Shown: piece by piece, positions 35,548 through 44,854 of the stretch
Layout: the number at the start of each line of letters is the position of its first letter
Numbering within the stretch: the first letter of the stretch is position 1
From: Opitutaceae bacterium
GTDB lineage: Bacteria; Verrucomicrobiota; Verrucomicrobiia; Opitutales; Opitutaceae
Reading direction: 5' to 3'
Assembly: GCA_028691845.1 (NCBI GenBank)
Contig: JAQUYL010000002.1
Location: 123,284 to 187,283, forward strand
Length of the DNA: 64,000 nucleotides
Position numbers and translations under genes: made by a program
The notes under the pieces: model-generated
The model's input: only the letters and a program-made list of their open reading frames with translations
The model's database searches: none
Told to the model about the DNA's origin: nothing

Positions 35548-37584
35548 ATGAATCAAACTCGTTGCCTTGTCCTTGCCGCCGGGGCGTGGCTGCTCCCCTT
35601 CGTGCCGCTGTCCGCGGCTGATGCCGACCAGCCCCAGCGATTCAGCGTCGAGCTGATGGATCGGAGCGCTGATCCGCGGGTCGACTTCTACCGGTACGCC
35701 AACGGCGGCTGGATGAACCGGACGGAAATCCCCGCGGACAAATCGCGCTGGGGCGCCTTTGACGAACTCGGGGAAAACAACTGGCGCCGCATTCACTCGA
35801 TCCTCGAGGAGGCCTCCGTCCATCCCGGACCTGCGGGCTCCATCAAGCAGAAGGTCGGCGATTTTTTCACCTCGGCGATGGACACCCAGGCGATCGAGGA
35901 GGCCGGGCTCAAGCCCGTAGAAGCAGACCTCGCTCGCATTGAGGCCGTGGTCAATGTGGACGATCTGGCCCTGACGGTAGCCGCCGCCCACCGGCAGATC
36001 GCCGTGCCGCTGTTCGGCTATACGATATATGCCGACCAGAAGAAAAACGACACGATCGTGTTATACCTGGAGCAGGGTGGGCTTACTCTGCCGACCCGTG
36101 ATTACTATTTTGACGAGAAATACGAAAAATTCCGCACGGGATTGATCGAGCACATGGAGAAGATGTTCGTGCTGGCGGGCGAGACTCCCCAGGCGGCGCA
36201 GGCTCATGCCGCCACGGTCTTCGCGCTGGAGAGGCAGCTCGCCGAGGTTTCCAAGACGCCGACCGAGCTGCGCGATCCGATTGCCAATTACCACAAGTTG
36301 ACGGTCGAAGCCGCCGCCACGGCCATGCCCGGGTTTCCGCTCCGAATCTATCTGGCGGAATTGGGCATTCCGGAAAGCCAGCAGGAGATCATCGTGTCGC
36401 AGCCAAGATTTTTCGAGGGGCTCGGACGGCTGCTCGCAGAGAAGCCGATCGAAGAGTGGAGAACCTATCTGCGCTGGCACACTCTGACCGCCGCCGCTCC
36501 GTACCTTGCGGCGTCGTTCGAGGAGGAGAATTTCCGCTTCTTTGGCACGGTGCTTAACGGCACTCCGAAGCAGGAGCCACGCTGGCAGCGGGCGGCCAAG
36601 GTGCTCAATGCCCAGATCGGCTTCGGTCTGGGGCAGCTGTATGTGGAGAAATACTTCCCTCCCGAGGTGAAGGAACGCCTTTCGCTCATCATCGATGGCA
36701 TGGTCCGCGTCCTGCATGACCGCATTCGCGACATGCCCTGGATGACAGATGCCACCAAGTCCAAAGGTCTCGCAAAACTGGAGACCTTCCGCGTGATCGT
36801 CGGCTTTCCGGAGAAGTGGCGGGATTATGCGGCGCTGGAAATCAACCGCGACAGTTATATTGAGAATGTCCGCCGCGCCGCTGAATTCGAGACCCGCCGG
36901 CAACTGGCCAAGTTTGGCCAGCCGTTCGACAAGACGGAGTGGCTCATCACGCCGCAGCAGGTTAACGCCTACTTCCAGCCTTCGGCCAACCAGCTCGTGT
37001 TCCTCGCCGGCATTCTCCAGCCTCCATACTTCGACCCCACCATGGACGACGCTGTAAATTACGGCGCGATCGCTGCGGTCATTGGTCACGAAATGACCCA
37101 CGGCTTTGACGACAAGGGCCGCCTCTACGACAAGGACGGCAACCTTGCCGACTGGTGGTCGCAACAGGACGCCGATCAGTTCATGGCCCGCGCGCGGAAG
37201 CTCGTTGACCAGTACAATGGCTACGCGGCAATGCCCGGTCTGAACGTAAACGGCGAGCTTACCTTGGGCGAAAATATCGCCGATCTCGGCGGCGTGTCCA
37301 TCGCCTACGAGGCGTTCCACCGTTCGCTGGCGGGGAAACCGTACCCGCCGAAGATCGACGGCTTCACCGCCGACCAGCGTTTTTTCCTCGCCTGGGCGCA
37401 GCTCTGGCGTACCAAGACCCGGGACGACGCGCTCAAGCGGCTCATTATGGCCGACGTGCATGCCCCCGGCCGGTTCCGCGCCTTTGCGCCGCTCATCAAT
37501 GTGCCGGAATTCTTCGAGGCCTTCGATATCAAGGAGGGCGATCCGATGTGGCGGCCTACCGAGCAGCGTGCCAAAATTTGGTAA
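35548..37584 (+). CDS. M13-family zinc metallopeptidase (PepO/neprilysin-like)
   Basis: A 678-residue exported endopeptidase. A signal peptide (to about residue 23, LSAADA) is followed by the M13 N-terminal domain starting DPRVDFYRYANGGWMNRTEIP. The catalytic domain has the zinc motif HEMTH (His514, Glu515, His518) in the order VIGHEMTHGFDDKGR, and the third ligand in GENIADLGG (Glu575). NAYFQPSANQLVFLAGILQPP is the family substrate-binding NAFY/A-type segment. It probably degrades oligopeptides in the periplasm. Length and motif order match the family well. A run of 9 A lies in the 170-base gap upstream. Confidence 0.92.
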   Translation: MNQTRCLVLAAGAWLLPFVPLSAADADQPQRFSVELMDRSADPRVDFYRYANGGWMNRTEIPADKSRWGAFDELGENNWRRIHSILEEASVHPGPAGSIKQKVGDFFTSAMDTQAIEEAGLKPVEADLARIEAVVNVDDLALTVAAAHRQIAVPLFGYTIYADQKKNDTIVLYLEQGGLTLPTRDYYFDEKYEKFRTGLIEHMEKMFVLAGETPQAAQAHAATVFALERQLAEVSKTPTELRDPIANYHKLTVEAAATAMPGFPLRIYLAELGIPESQQEIIVSQPRFFEGLGRLLAEKPIEEWRTYLRWHTLTAAAPYLAASFEEENFRFFGTVLNGTPKQEPRWQRAAKVLNAQIGFGLGQLYVEKYFPPEVKERLSLIIDGMVRVLHDRIRDMPWMTDATKSKGLAKLETFRVIVGFPEKWRDYAALEINRDSYIENVRRAAEFETRRQLAKFGQPFDKTEWLITPQQVNAYFQPSANQLVFLAGILQPPYFDPTMDDAVNYGAIAAVIGHEMTHGFDDKGRLYDKDGNLADWWSQQDADQFMARARKLVDQYNGYAAMPGLNVNGELTLGENIADLGGVSIAYEAFHRSLAGKPYPPKIDGFTADQRFFLAWAQLWRTKTRDDALKRLIMADVHAPGRFRAFAPLINVPEFFEAFDIKEGDPMWRPTEQRAKIW

Positions 37585-37672
37585 TTAGACAGGCGGCGCG
37601 AGTCCACGCCTCCCCGGCGAGGACTTTCCCCGCATCAGCCTCTGAGGGCGCATTTGGTTCGAAAGAGAATCC

Positions 37673-38650
37673 ATGAAAGCGACTATATGGTGCAATCACC
37701 AGTTCCGGCCGGCCGCTGGGGCGATTTTCGAAGCGGGCCTGCACGGCTACGAACTAATCAAATCACCGCAGGCGACCCCGGCCGTGCTGGCGCAGGGCGT
37801 TTCGGATCCGGCGCTGGGCGAAGCGGACGTTGCCTATGGCCAGCCCGACGTGGACGATGCCATGCGTTTTCCGCGCCTGCGCTGGATCGAGCTCAGCTCG
37901 GCGGGCTACACTCGCTATGATCGGGAGGATTTCAGGGCGGCGATGCAGCAACGTGGAACCATGGTGACCAATGCTTCAAGTGTGTTTGCCGGACCGTGCG
38001 CCGAGCATGTGCTGGCCATGCTGCTTGCGCTCAATCGTGGCTTGCCGCGGTGGATGCGGGAACAGCTGACCGAACGCAACTGGCCTTATGAGGAGGGCCG
38101 GTTCACACTGGATTTATTGACCGGCCAGACAGTCGTATTGCTCGGCTTCGGCGCCATCGGCCGGAGGCTCGCAGAATTGCTCGTGCCGTTCCGTCCGCGG
38201 TTGATCGCCTTGCGGCGGCAGACGGTGGTGGGAGGGCGGGCGGGCCTGGAGATCGTGAGCGAGGCGGATCTGCCGCGTGCGCTCGCAGAGGCTGATCACG
38301 TGGTCAACGCGCTTCCCGACAACCCGGCCACGCGCGGATTTGTCAATGCGGCGCGTTTCGCGCAAATGAAGCGCGGCACCCGGTTTTACAATATCGGCCG
38401 TGGCACGACGGTGGATCAGGAGGCGTTGTTGGTGGCTTTGCAGTCAGGCTGGCTCGCCGCCGCTTATCTCGATGTGGTCGACCCGGAGCCGCTGCCATCC
38501 TGTCACCCACTGTGGGCAATTGCGAATTGTTACATCACGCCTCACCTGGGCGGCGGACACCGCGAACAGGATGAAAACATGGCGCGGCATTTCCTCGAAA
38601 ATCTGCGCCGTTTCGAAAGGGGTGAACCGCTAATCGATCGGATCATTTAG
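37673..38650 (+). CDS. D-isomer-specific 2-hydroxyacid dehydrogenase
   Basis: A 325-residue NAD(P)-dependent dehydrogenase. The Rossmann motif is VVLLGFGAIGRRLAELL (about residue 148). The catalytic triad is visible as Arg in FYNIGRGTTVD (about 240), Glu in DVVDPEPLP (about 268) and His in ITPHLGGGH (about 290). The substrate is not determined by sequence; the divergent N-terminal domain resembles the glyoxylate/hydroxypyruvate group. It starts 88 bases after the M13 peptidase on the same strand, but relation is doubtful. The start ATG at 37673 lacks a clear Shine-Dalgarno. Confidence 0.88.
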   Translation: MKATIWCNHQFRPAAGAIFEAGLHGYELIKSPQATPAVLAQGVSDPALGEADVAYGQPDVDDAMRFPRLRWIELSSAGYTRYDREDFRAAMQQRGTMVTNASSVFAGPCAEHVLAMLLALNRGLPRWMREQLTERNWPYEEGRFTLDLLTGQTVVLLGFGAIGRRLAELLVPFRPRLIALRRQTVVGGRAGLEIVSEADLPRALAEADHVVNALPDNPATRGFVNAARFAQMKRGTRFYNIGRGTTVDQEALLVALQSGWLAAAYLDVVDPEPLPSCHPLWAIANCYITPHLGGGHREQDENMARHFLENLRRFERGEPLIDRII

Positions 38651-38832
38651 CATCCCGATCGGCGGGCGCTGTGATCGAACATTGCTGGACATCGACAAAA
38701 ATGGGAATACCAGTCCCGTACGCCGCACCCATTGCATTCATTTTCAGGTGACGTCCCCTTTTCCCCCTGTCCCGCTTCTTCGGTCCGGTGCCGCAGGCGG
38801 CGGATAGGTTTCCCACGAACCCAATAGCTCGA

Positions 38833-39255
38833 ATGAACAAGTTCACCAAGATCCTCATCATGGCCGTGATCAGCGCCAGCCTCTGTGCTGGTGCTGCCTT
38901 GCTCAGAGCCGCTTCCCCCTGCTCCGGCTCCACTGTTGTTAGTTGCAACGACAAGGGGGAAAAACCTGGCAATGGCCATTCTTGCCGCAAGGCGAAGGAG
39001 CGCGGGAATCATTCCTGCAAAAACCGAGAAACCTGGAAGAAGCGCTGCTGCAAGGAATCCTGCCAGGTTAAAACCGGCTGCAAGGCCGGGACCGGCAAAG
39101 TAGCCTGCCGAGGGGAAAATGGGGCCATGGAGAAGGGGCACAGGCATTCCTGTAAGGCCAAGGACGGTTGCCCCGCCCGCGATGAGAAGGAAACCGGCGA
39201 ATGCCGGGACGCACCGAAGCACGACGACAAAGGGGAGGCAAGGAAAGGCTCCTGA
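38833..39255 (+). CDS. Cysteine- and lysine-rich exported protein
   Basis: A 140-residue protein with a signal peptide (MNKFTKILIMAVISASLCAGAALLRA) and a mature part of about 114 residues containing 12 cysteines and many Lys, His and Gly. Short motifs recur: HSCRKAK, HSCKNRE and HSCKAKDGC, plus RCCKESC. It has no recognised family. The spacing suggests metal binding (a metallothionein-like or copper/zinc scavenging role) or a disulfide-rich secreted peptide; neither is shown. The ATG at 38833 is used because the signal begins there. The opposite strand is open too, but only as a mirror of the Lys/Cys-rich codons. Confidence 0.6.
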   Translation: MNKFTKILIMAVISASLCAGAALLRAASPCSGSTVVSCNDKGEKPGNGHSCRKAKERGNHSCKNRETWKKRCCKESCQVKTGCKAGTGKVACRGENGAMEKGHRHSCKAKDGCPARDEKETGECRDAPKHDDKGEARKGS

Positions 39256-39471
39256 AGACCGGTCTCAAATCCGCGGGAACGAATAGCGAAAAGGCTTTCT
39301 GTTTCGCGGTACACCCGGCAAAGGGTGGCGTTGCAGTGGAAACGATAAGAGCCGGAGGGGCTCCGATCCGCCACGGAGTGGCGCCTATCGGACCATGAGT
39401 CAGACGGGAAGTGGAAACAAAGCGCCACCCTCCGCTGGCCGGCATGATTGCGGGAGGATTAGGGACAACTC

Positions 39472-40323
39472 CTACTCTGCCTTCGCCAATGGATTGCAGA
39501 GATCCTCATAAGCGTAGGCGATGGCGCCGAAGGTCAGCGGCATGGAAATCAGGAAGACGCCTACGATCAATAGCAGGCAGCCCAGCAGAGACACCCCGAC
39601 GGCCACGAGCACCATGCCAAACATCTGCCACCAGTGTGCTGTTATCACCCGGCGGCTGACTTCCATGGCAGTCCAGAATTCGAGCTTTTTATCGAAGATC
39701 AGCAGATAGGTGAACATGTAGGCCACCGCCAGGTAGATGCCCGGCAGGATCAGAAGCAAAAAGCCGGCCAGGATCAGCAATGAGCTCACCAGGGTGGCCA
39801 GCATCAGCGGAACCAGGGCCACGGAGAATCCATTGAAGGCATCGCCGAAATTTGCGGGTTGCCCGCGGATTTTCGCAAGGTAGTAGCCGAAGAGTCCGCC
39901 GTAGAATACCCCGGTCAGCAGCAAACTGACGAGGATGTCCACCACCGGGATTGATCCTCCCGCCGCCACAAGGAAGACTACGACAAACGTGACGCCCACG
40001 AGCGGCCAGTAGTTGGCCTTGAGCAATTCCCAGCTGCGGTTGTAGCATGAGCCGATATCCAGTCCGCCGGAGCGTGCGACCAGATCGGCGGCGAAGCTTT
40101 TAGGATCGACCCCGATCCCCGGCTCAGGGGTAGGCGAAGTCGCGGGTGCCGCCGCAAAAACGTCGGCAAACTCAGGGATTTTTTCCAAAGGGATCCAATC
40201 CGTCTCGCCCTCGCGGCGGGCCTTGGTGTGACCGTCGGCGCGGCCTGCGGCAATCCACTGCTTCACGGTCTCTGCGGAAGCCGGCCCGTATTCATTTCCG
40301 TCGGCGCCGATAATGGTGAACAT
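39472..40323 (-). CDS. GYF_2 domain membrane protein
   Basis: A 283-residue protein. Residues 1-55 form a GYF_2-type domain (MFTIIGADGNEYGPASAETVKQWIAAGR, then EGETDWIPL), a small peptide-binding-like module common in this phylum. A Pro/Ala linker and a cytoplasmic segment follow. From about residue 105 there are five or six transmembrane helices (LVGVTFVVVFLVAAGG, VDILVSLLLTGVFYGGLFGYYL, LLLILPGIYLAVAYMFTYLL and others) resembling a DUF975-like/glycerophosphoryl-diester-type membrane domain. The role is unknown. It is adjacent to but probably independent of rsgA, which ends 34 bases upstream on the same strand. Confidence 0.7.
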   Translation of the reverse strand: MFTIIGADGNEYGPASAETVKQWIAAGRADGHTKARREGETDWIPLEKIPEFADVFAAAPATSPTPEPGIGVDPKSFAADLVARSGGLDIGSCYNRSWELLKANYWPLVGVTFVVVFLVAAGGSIPVVDILVSLLLTGVFYGGLFGYYLAKIRGQPANFGDAFNGFSVALVPLMLATLVSSLLILAGFLLLILPGIYLAVAYMFTYLLIFDKKLEFWTAMEVSRRVITAHWWQMFGMVLVAVGVSLLGCLLLIVGVFLISMPLTFGAIAYAYEDLCNPLAKAE

Positions 40324-40357
40324 GGTGACGGGTGTTTAAGGGAGCGGATGGGGCAGG

Positions 40358-41431
40358 TCAATCGCCGCCGTGCTCGATCCGCAGCCGGGCGCGCAGACCC
40401 AGATGGAGTTTCTTCCACTTGGCTTTGTTGGCCTGCGCGGCGCGCCGATCGGTCTGCCGCGCGACGAAAGCCTGCTCGCGCGCCAGTTTTTGAAAACTGG
40501 TCCAGCGTCCGGCATCGAGCACCCCGCCCTCCAGCGCGGCACGCACCGCGCAACCGGGCTCGGGACCGTGCGTGCAGTCGCGAAATTTGCAGCGTGCAGC
40601 CAGCTCGGCGATGTCGGCAAAGGTGTCGCCGATGTCGGCCTCCCAGATTTGCAGCTCCCTCAGTCCGGGCGTGTCGATGATGAGCATCCCCGAGGGGGCC
40701 ACGAACAGCTCGCGCCGCGCCGTCGTGTGGCGGCCCTTGTCGTCGGCCGAGCGCGTTTCCTGCGTGACCTGTACGTCGTCGCGCATCATGAGATTGACCA
40801 GCGTGGATTTGCCCACGCCCGATGAGCCGAGCAGCGCCAGGGTGCGGCCCTGCTTGAGCCACGGGCGAAGCTGCGCGAAACCGTTGCCGGTCCCCGCGCT
40901 GAGCGCCACGACGGGCACGCCGGGCGCGATAGCCTCGACTTCGAGATGACGGGCGTCAGTGGCGGGGCACAGATCGGACTTGTTCAGGACAATGACCGGC
41001 TGGGCGCCGCTCTCCCATGCGACCGCCAGATAACGCTCGATCCGTCGCAGGTTGAACTCGGCGTCAAGGGCGCTGACCAGGAATACCGTATCCACGTTGG
41101 CCGCGATGATCTGCTCGACGCCGGGCTCGTGCGGTTCGCGGCGAGAGAACTTGGTCCGGCGGGGCAGCACGGCGTGGATATCCACCCGGCGGGGATCGGC
41201 GGCCCGGGGGCGCGCCGCCACCCAGTCGCCCACGGCCGGCAGGTCGGCGCGCGATGCGGCGGTGTGGAGGAGCCGGCCCGTGCATTCGCCCAAAATCTCG
41301 TCGTGGCCGGTGTGGAGGGCGTAGGCGTGCTTGAGTTCGCAGATAACGCGCGCCGGCTGCAGCCCGGCCGCGGCGTGCGGCGCAAAGGCGGCGGCAAAAG
41401 ATTCGTCCCAGCCGAGGGCGGCGAGTTTCAT
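40358..41431 (-). CDS. rsgA: Ribosome small subunit-dependent GTPase A
   Basis: A 357-residue circularly permuted GTPase assisting late 30S maturation. An OB-fold-like N-terminal domain (residues to about 110) is followed by the GTPase motifs in permuted order: G4 VLNKSD (about 165), G1 LLGSSGVGKSTLVN (about 215), G3 IDTPGLREL (about 265). The C-terminal zinc site is ARCKFRDCTHGPEPGCAV. The sequence is somewhat longer than typical. The ATG at 41431 is chosen because the family start MKLAALGWD lies here; the frame is open further upstream. It sits in a minus-strand cluster with yhbY and an rsuA-type gene, all ribosome-linked. Confidence 0.92.
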   Translation of the reverse strand: MKLAALGWDESFAAAFAPHAAAGLQPARVICELKHAYALHTGHDEILGECTGRLLHTAASRADLPAVGDWVAARPRAADPRRVDIHAVLPRRTKFSRREPHEPGVEQIIAANVDTVFLVSALDAEFNLRRIERYLAVAWESGAQPVIVLNKSDLCPATDARHLEVEAIAPGVPVVALSAGTGNGFAQLRPWLKQGRTLALLGSSGVGKSTLVNLMMRDDVQVTQETRSADDKGRHTTARRELFVAPSGMLIIDTPGLRELQIWEADIGDTFADIAELAARCKFRDCTHGPEPGCAVRAALEGGVLDAGRWTSFQKLAREQAFVARQTDRRAAQANKAKWKKLHLGLRARLRIEHGGD

Positions 41432-41499
41432 GGTCGGGGGTGAGTCCGCCGCAGGCAGGTACTCAAGGCAAGAGTGCGTGTTGTGCGCCGGCCGGCAGT

Positions 41500-41796
41500 T
41501 CAGGCCGGCAGCAGTTTCGATCCGCCTGTGCCGGCGCGCCAGAACAGCGCGGTGTGCCCGACGGCTCCAACCCATTGGCAAGGCGCTTGTGCGGCGATTT
41601 GAGCGCACAGCGCCGCGCGTTCGTGGCGATCCTGCCCGCCCGTGAAGCGAAGTTTCACCAATTCGCGGGCGTTGAGCAACCGGTTCACTTCGGCGAGGAA
41701 AGCGGGCGTCACGCCGTCGTGGCCGAGCCTGATGGCGTCGTCGAGCTTCTGGCCGAGGCCCCGCAAGCGGGTTTTTTGAGCTCCAGTTAGATGCAT
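41500..41796 (-). CDS. yhbY: YhbY-like CRM-domain RNA-binding protein
   Basis: A 98-residue single CRM domain: LTGAQKTRLRGLGQKLDDAIRLGHDGVT, then FLAEVNRLLNARELVKLRF, and a glycine-rich end (GAVGHTALFWRAG). E. coli YhbY binds pre-50S particles, so ribosome assembly is the probable role. The ATG at 41796 (MHLTGAQ) starts the domain; it overlaps the stop region of the upstream rsuA-type gene by ten bases, which argues for translational coupling. The GxxG loop of CRM proteins is present as GHDG or a near variant. Confidence 0.85.
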   Translation of the reverse strand: MHLTGAQKTRLRGLGQKLDDAIRLGHDGVTPAFLAEVNRLLNARELVKLRFTGGQDRHERAALCAQIAAQAPCQWVGAVGHTALFWRAGTGGSKLLPA

Positions 41797-42491
41797 AAGG
41801 GAGAATAGAAGTTGGGCGGCAGTTCGCGCCACGCTCCGGCGGGCAGATCGCCGAGGGTCAAATCGCCAAAGCTGACACGGTGCAGCGCCAGCACTTCGCA
41901 GCCCTGGCTCGCCAACATGCGCCGCACTTGGTGGTAGCGTCCTTCAGTGAGAGTGAGCTCCGCCTCGCGCGGCGCAATGATTCGCAGTGTCGCCGGGGCG
42001 CACGGCTTGGTTTCGCCGTGCAGCACCAGCGTCCCGGAGGCAAATACCCCGGCGAGGCCGTTTGGCAGGTCGCGGTTGACCGTGGCCCGGTAGACTTTCG
42101 ACACCTTGTGCCGGGGCGAAGTCAGCCTGTGAACCAGTGTCGGCTGGTCGGTGAGCAACAGCAGTCCGCTGGTGTCTTTGTCGAGCCGGCCGATGCTCGT
42201 CACGGGCGGATGGCGCCGCCGCCAGCGCGGGGGCAGCAAATCATAAACGCTCGGTCCTTCACGGATGTCGTGCGAGCAAACGCAACCCAAGGGTTTGTGC
42301 AGGAGCAGCAGCAGACCATCAGGATGGTCGGGCGGCCCGCCGTCGATGCGCAGGTCGACGGGGTCGGCCTTCGCGCCGGGATCGGTGACCGGCACGCCGC
42401 GCACTGTCACCCGGCCGGCGGTGACCCAGGCACGGGCTTCCCGGCGGGAACAATAGCCGAGGTTGGATAGCAGCTGGTCGATCCGGCGCAT
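41787..42491 (-). CDS. RsuA/RluB-family pseudouridine synthase
   Basis: A 234-residue pseudouridine synthase. An S4 RNA-binding domain (residues 1-60: RIDQLLSNLGYCSRREARAWV) is followed by the catalytic core with the conserved Asp in IGRLDKDTSGLLLLT (about residue 105) and KVYRATV, EGRYHQVRRML and LHRVSFG. The fit to RsuA (16S U516) is good; RluB/RluF cannot be excluded. The start is the ATG at 42491. It leads the minus-strand cluster rsuA-like, yhbY, rsgA. Confidence 0.85.
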   Translation of the reverse strand: MRRIDQLLSNLGYCSRREARAWVTAGRVTVRGVPVTDPGAKADPVDLRIDGGPPDHPDGLLLLLHKPLGCVCSHDIREGPSVYDLLPPRWRRRHPPVTSIGRLDKDTSGLLLLTDQPTLVHRLTSPRHKVSKVYRATVNRDLPNGLAGVFASGTLVLHGETKPCAPATLRIIAPREAELTLTEGRYHQVRRMLASQGCEVLALHRVSFGDLTLGDLPAGAWRELPPNFYSPLCI

Positions 42492-42620
42492 GGAGCAAGG
42501 GAGGAACCATGAAATACCCGCAAAGACACGAAAAAACCTCCGCCTGACCGCCAGGACAGCCCGGCGCGGTAATTTAGGCTGGCGTCACACCGTGCGATAG
42601 AGGATGCGTGACGTCTTCAC

Positions 42621-44036
42621 ATGCCAATCTGGGAATACAAGGCCATCACGAGCGGTCCCCTGGGATTCGCCACCCAACAGCTGCTGGAGCAGCACCTCAA
42701 CCAGCTCGGCAAGGAGGAGTGGGAGATCATTTTCTATCAGACGAAGCCGGACAACCCGCTTGCTTTTCACGGTCTGGCGCGCCGGGCGATCACGCGGGAC
42801 TGGTTTCCCAAGCCGGAGGAGACCAAGTCCACCTACGTGCCGCCGCCGATCCCGTGCGAAGCGGAGGAGGACGATGGGCGCGATGAGCGATCCTTTGCGG
42901 ATGAACTGCCGCCGGCGCGTCCCGCCAATGTCCCGGCGCAGACAGACATGGGTCTGGGCGATTTCGACGATCTCGAGGTCGGCAGCGAGGAGGACTTGCC
43001 GACGCTCTTTGAGGCGCTGCAACCCTACTTGCGCAAGAATGCACGCGGCGACCAGTCAGTGGGGCTCGATTTTCTCGCGAAGAAATTCGAGCAGAATGAA
43101 CAGGAGCTGCTGGGCGCGTTTGAGGAATGCGGGCTCAAAGCTCCGACCCAGGCCGGAGCAAAGGGAGAAGTCGTCGATTACGAAGGCGGACTTTACTGGC
43201 TCGAGCGCGACAAACGGGGCCGGCTCTGGCTGAACACGCGCGAAAAGAAATTCAAGGCGGTCAAGACCACGCCCGTGCCCTCCGAGCCCCAAGTTGAGGC
43301 AACTCCCGCGCCCGAGGCAGCCCCAGTTCTGACTCCAGTCGCGCGTCCAGACGTCGCCGGATCAGTGGAGTGCGACGCGCGCGGCCCGGAGAGCTTTCTG
43401 GGCCGACTGTGCCGCATGATGCGCCGCAACCGGCGCGGGTACGGCTGGTCGGGCAGCTTCAATTATCTCACCAAGGCGCTGGCGATGGATGAAGCAAAGT
43501 TGCTCGCCGCGCTGGGCGAACTCGGATTGCGCCTGCCCGCCGGGACCGAGGAGAAACCGGTCATGGTCGAGGATGAAGGACGGTTGTTCTGGTTGAACAA
43601 AAACCAGCGCGGAGAAATCTGGATCAATGCCCGCAAGGGACGACAAGTTGCTGAGACTGTACCCGTCCCCGTGACACCCCCACCGGAAGTGGCTCCAGTC
43701 GAGGGGGCACCCTCGCCTTCAGCGTCTCTAGGAAATGTTCTCACGGCCGCGCGGTTGCACTTGCAGCCGAAGAAAAGGGGCGCCGGCGTGGCGGCCCAGG
43801 TGGGCGAGGTGGCGCGGGCGCTGGGTCGCAGCGAAGAGGAATTGCTTCAGGCGCTGGTGTCCGCGGGTCTCAACGTGCCCGTGACCCCGAAGGATAAGCC
43901 AACATTTGGCGAACAGGGCGGAGAGATTTTCTGGCTGAATCGAAACGCCAAGGACCAGCTGTGGCTCAACGCCAAGGAATCGGTCAAAAGGAAAGCACGG
44001 GCCAGGAAGTCGGAAGCGGTCCGCGGCAAGGACTAG
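42621..44036 (+). CDS. Protein with N-terminal DUF4177-like domain and triplicated winged-helix-like module
   Basis: A 471-residue soluble protein. Residues 1-60 (MPIWEYKAITSG, WEIIFYQTKP) resemble the DUF4177 type. Three copies of a module of about 100 residues follow. Each has a helical part (for example LGFLAKKF-like or VGEVARALGRSEEELLQALVSAGL), a predicted basic hairpin and a signature ending in YWLERDKRGRLWLN (about 195), FWLNKNQRGEIWIN (about 330) and FWLNRNAKDQLWLN (about 450). The modules are separated by Pro/Glu/Thr-rich linkers and the tail is strongly basic. The order helix-helix-wing suggests nucleic-acid or protein binding. The function is unknown; similar proteins are typical of this lineage. 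Confidence 0.7.
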   Translation: MPIWEYKAITSGPLGFATQQLLEQHLNQLGKEEWEIIFYQTKPDNPLAFHGLARRAITRDWFPKPEETKSTYVPPPIPCEAEEDDGRDERSFADELPPARPANVPAQTDMGLGDFDDLEVGSEEDLPTLFEALQPYLRKNARGDQSVGLDFLAKKFEQNEQELLGAFEECGLKAPTQAGAKGEVVDYEGGLYWLERDKRGRLWLNTREKKFKAVKTTPVPSEPQVEATPAPEAAPVLTPVARPDVAGSVECDARGPESFLGRLCRMMRRNRRGYGWSGSFNYLTKALAMDEAKLLAALGELGLRLPAGTEEKPVMVEDEGRLFWLNKNQRGEIWINARKGRQVAETVPVPVTPPPEVAPVEGAPSPSASLGNVLTAARLHLQPKKRGAGVAAQVGEVARALGRSEEELLQALVSAGLNVPVTPKDKPTFGEQGGEIFWLNRNAKDQLWLNAKESVKRKARARKSEAVRGKD

Positions 44037-44764
44037 TTCGGCCTGGCGTGGACCGCTCGGGAGGGAGAGACTTTGCTTGGATCGTGTTCAGATGTTGCTG
44101 AACACCGCCCGGGCCGGAAGAGGCATGGGTGAGTGCAGATGGGACAGGACGAAGCAATGGGGTTTGCGCCGGCGGGTGAATGGCACGGCCTTCAAGAGGG
44201 AAGGATCTTTTGAGAGCAATATTCGCTGACAGTATGGCAACTGATGCACAGTCCGATTCAGTATTATGTGCAATAATGATTACGATGCGGGCCAAAGCGT
44301 GGGAAACCCGTGTCACGGGAGGAGGGAGGTGTGACGGGCGGCGGTTCCAACCCGCCGCCCGGCTCATACGCATGTGCCGGATTCGTTTTTCCGGTTCCCA
44401 GCTGCATGCGTATTTTTTCGGATCAAATTCCGCTTTGGTTTTAGTGGCTCATGCGCAAAGAATTATGTCAGGCGATGGGGTGGTTTCGCCACAATAATTC
44501 AGGCCCTTTCTCCTGTGCCCAAAACCCAGTATGCGGCAAGTGGGCCTGAGGTATTTTCAGCCGAGATGGACCCTGTTGCATTTGCCTTATCATCAATCCT
44601 GCGATCTTCGAAAATTGGCACTGCTTAGGTAGTCATGCCTGACTGTGGCCTGCAGGGGGAATAATTGATGTGAGTGTACCGTGGGCCCCGCATTCAGGAG
44701 GGAGGATAACTAGCGGTGGGCTAATTTCTCCCGCCCACTGTATTCCATGGGAACGCAAACGAGG
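44037..44764. other. Intergenic region before the GH3 gene
   Basis: About 730 bases without a gene. It contains a 9-bp perfect hairpin GGGCGGCGG (44336-44344) with CCGCCGCCC (44352-44360) and a preceding small CCCGTG/CACGGG hairpin (about 44307-44320). Both are strong secondary structures without a following T-run. No riboswitch pattern was recognised. Confidence 0.35.
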
Positions 44765-44802
44765 CTAGAGCGGTTTGATCTGAAGTGCAGCCGACAAAGC
44801 GG
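44765..44802. repeat. CTAGAGCGGTTT interspersed repeat, copy 1
   Basis: Starts CTAGAGCGGTTTGATCTGAA and continues with GTGCAGCCGACAAAGCGG; it matches copy 2 at 54200 with about seven substitutions plus a two-base gap. It lies next to the 3' end of the GH3 gene. GAAGTGCAGCCG recurs immediately afterwards at about 44804. Confidence 0.6.
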
Positions 44803-44854
44803 AGAAGTGCAGCCGTTCCCGCATGCCGAAGCCCGATTAGATGCTGCCAAAAAA

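Noticed and set aside
38647..39222. Minus-strand 191-codon frame with hydrophobic start opposite the Cys-rich gene
   Set aside because: The plus-strand frame has a proper signal peptide and patterned cysteines; the hydrophobic look of the other strand mirrors the Lys/Cys codons. Not fully excluded.
44336..44360. GC-rich hairpin considered as a terminator or riboswitch element
   Set aside because: No T-run on either strand and no known riboswitch signature; noted only as a structure.
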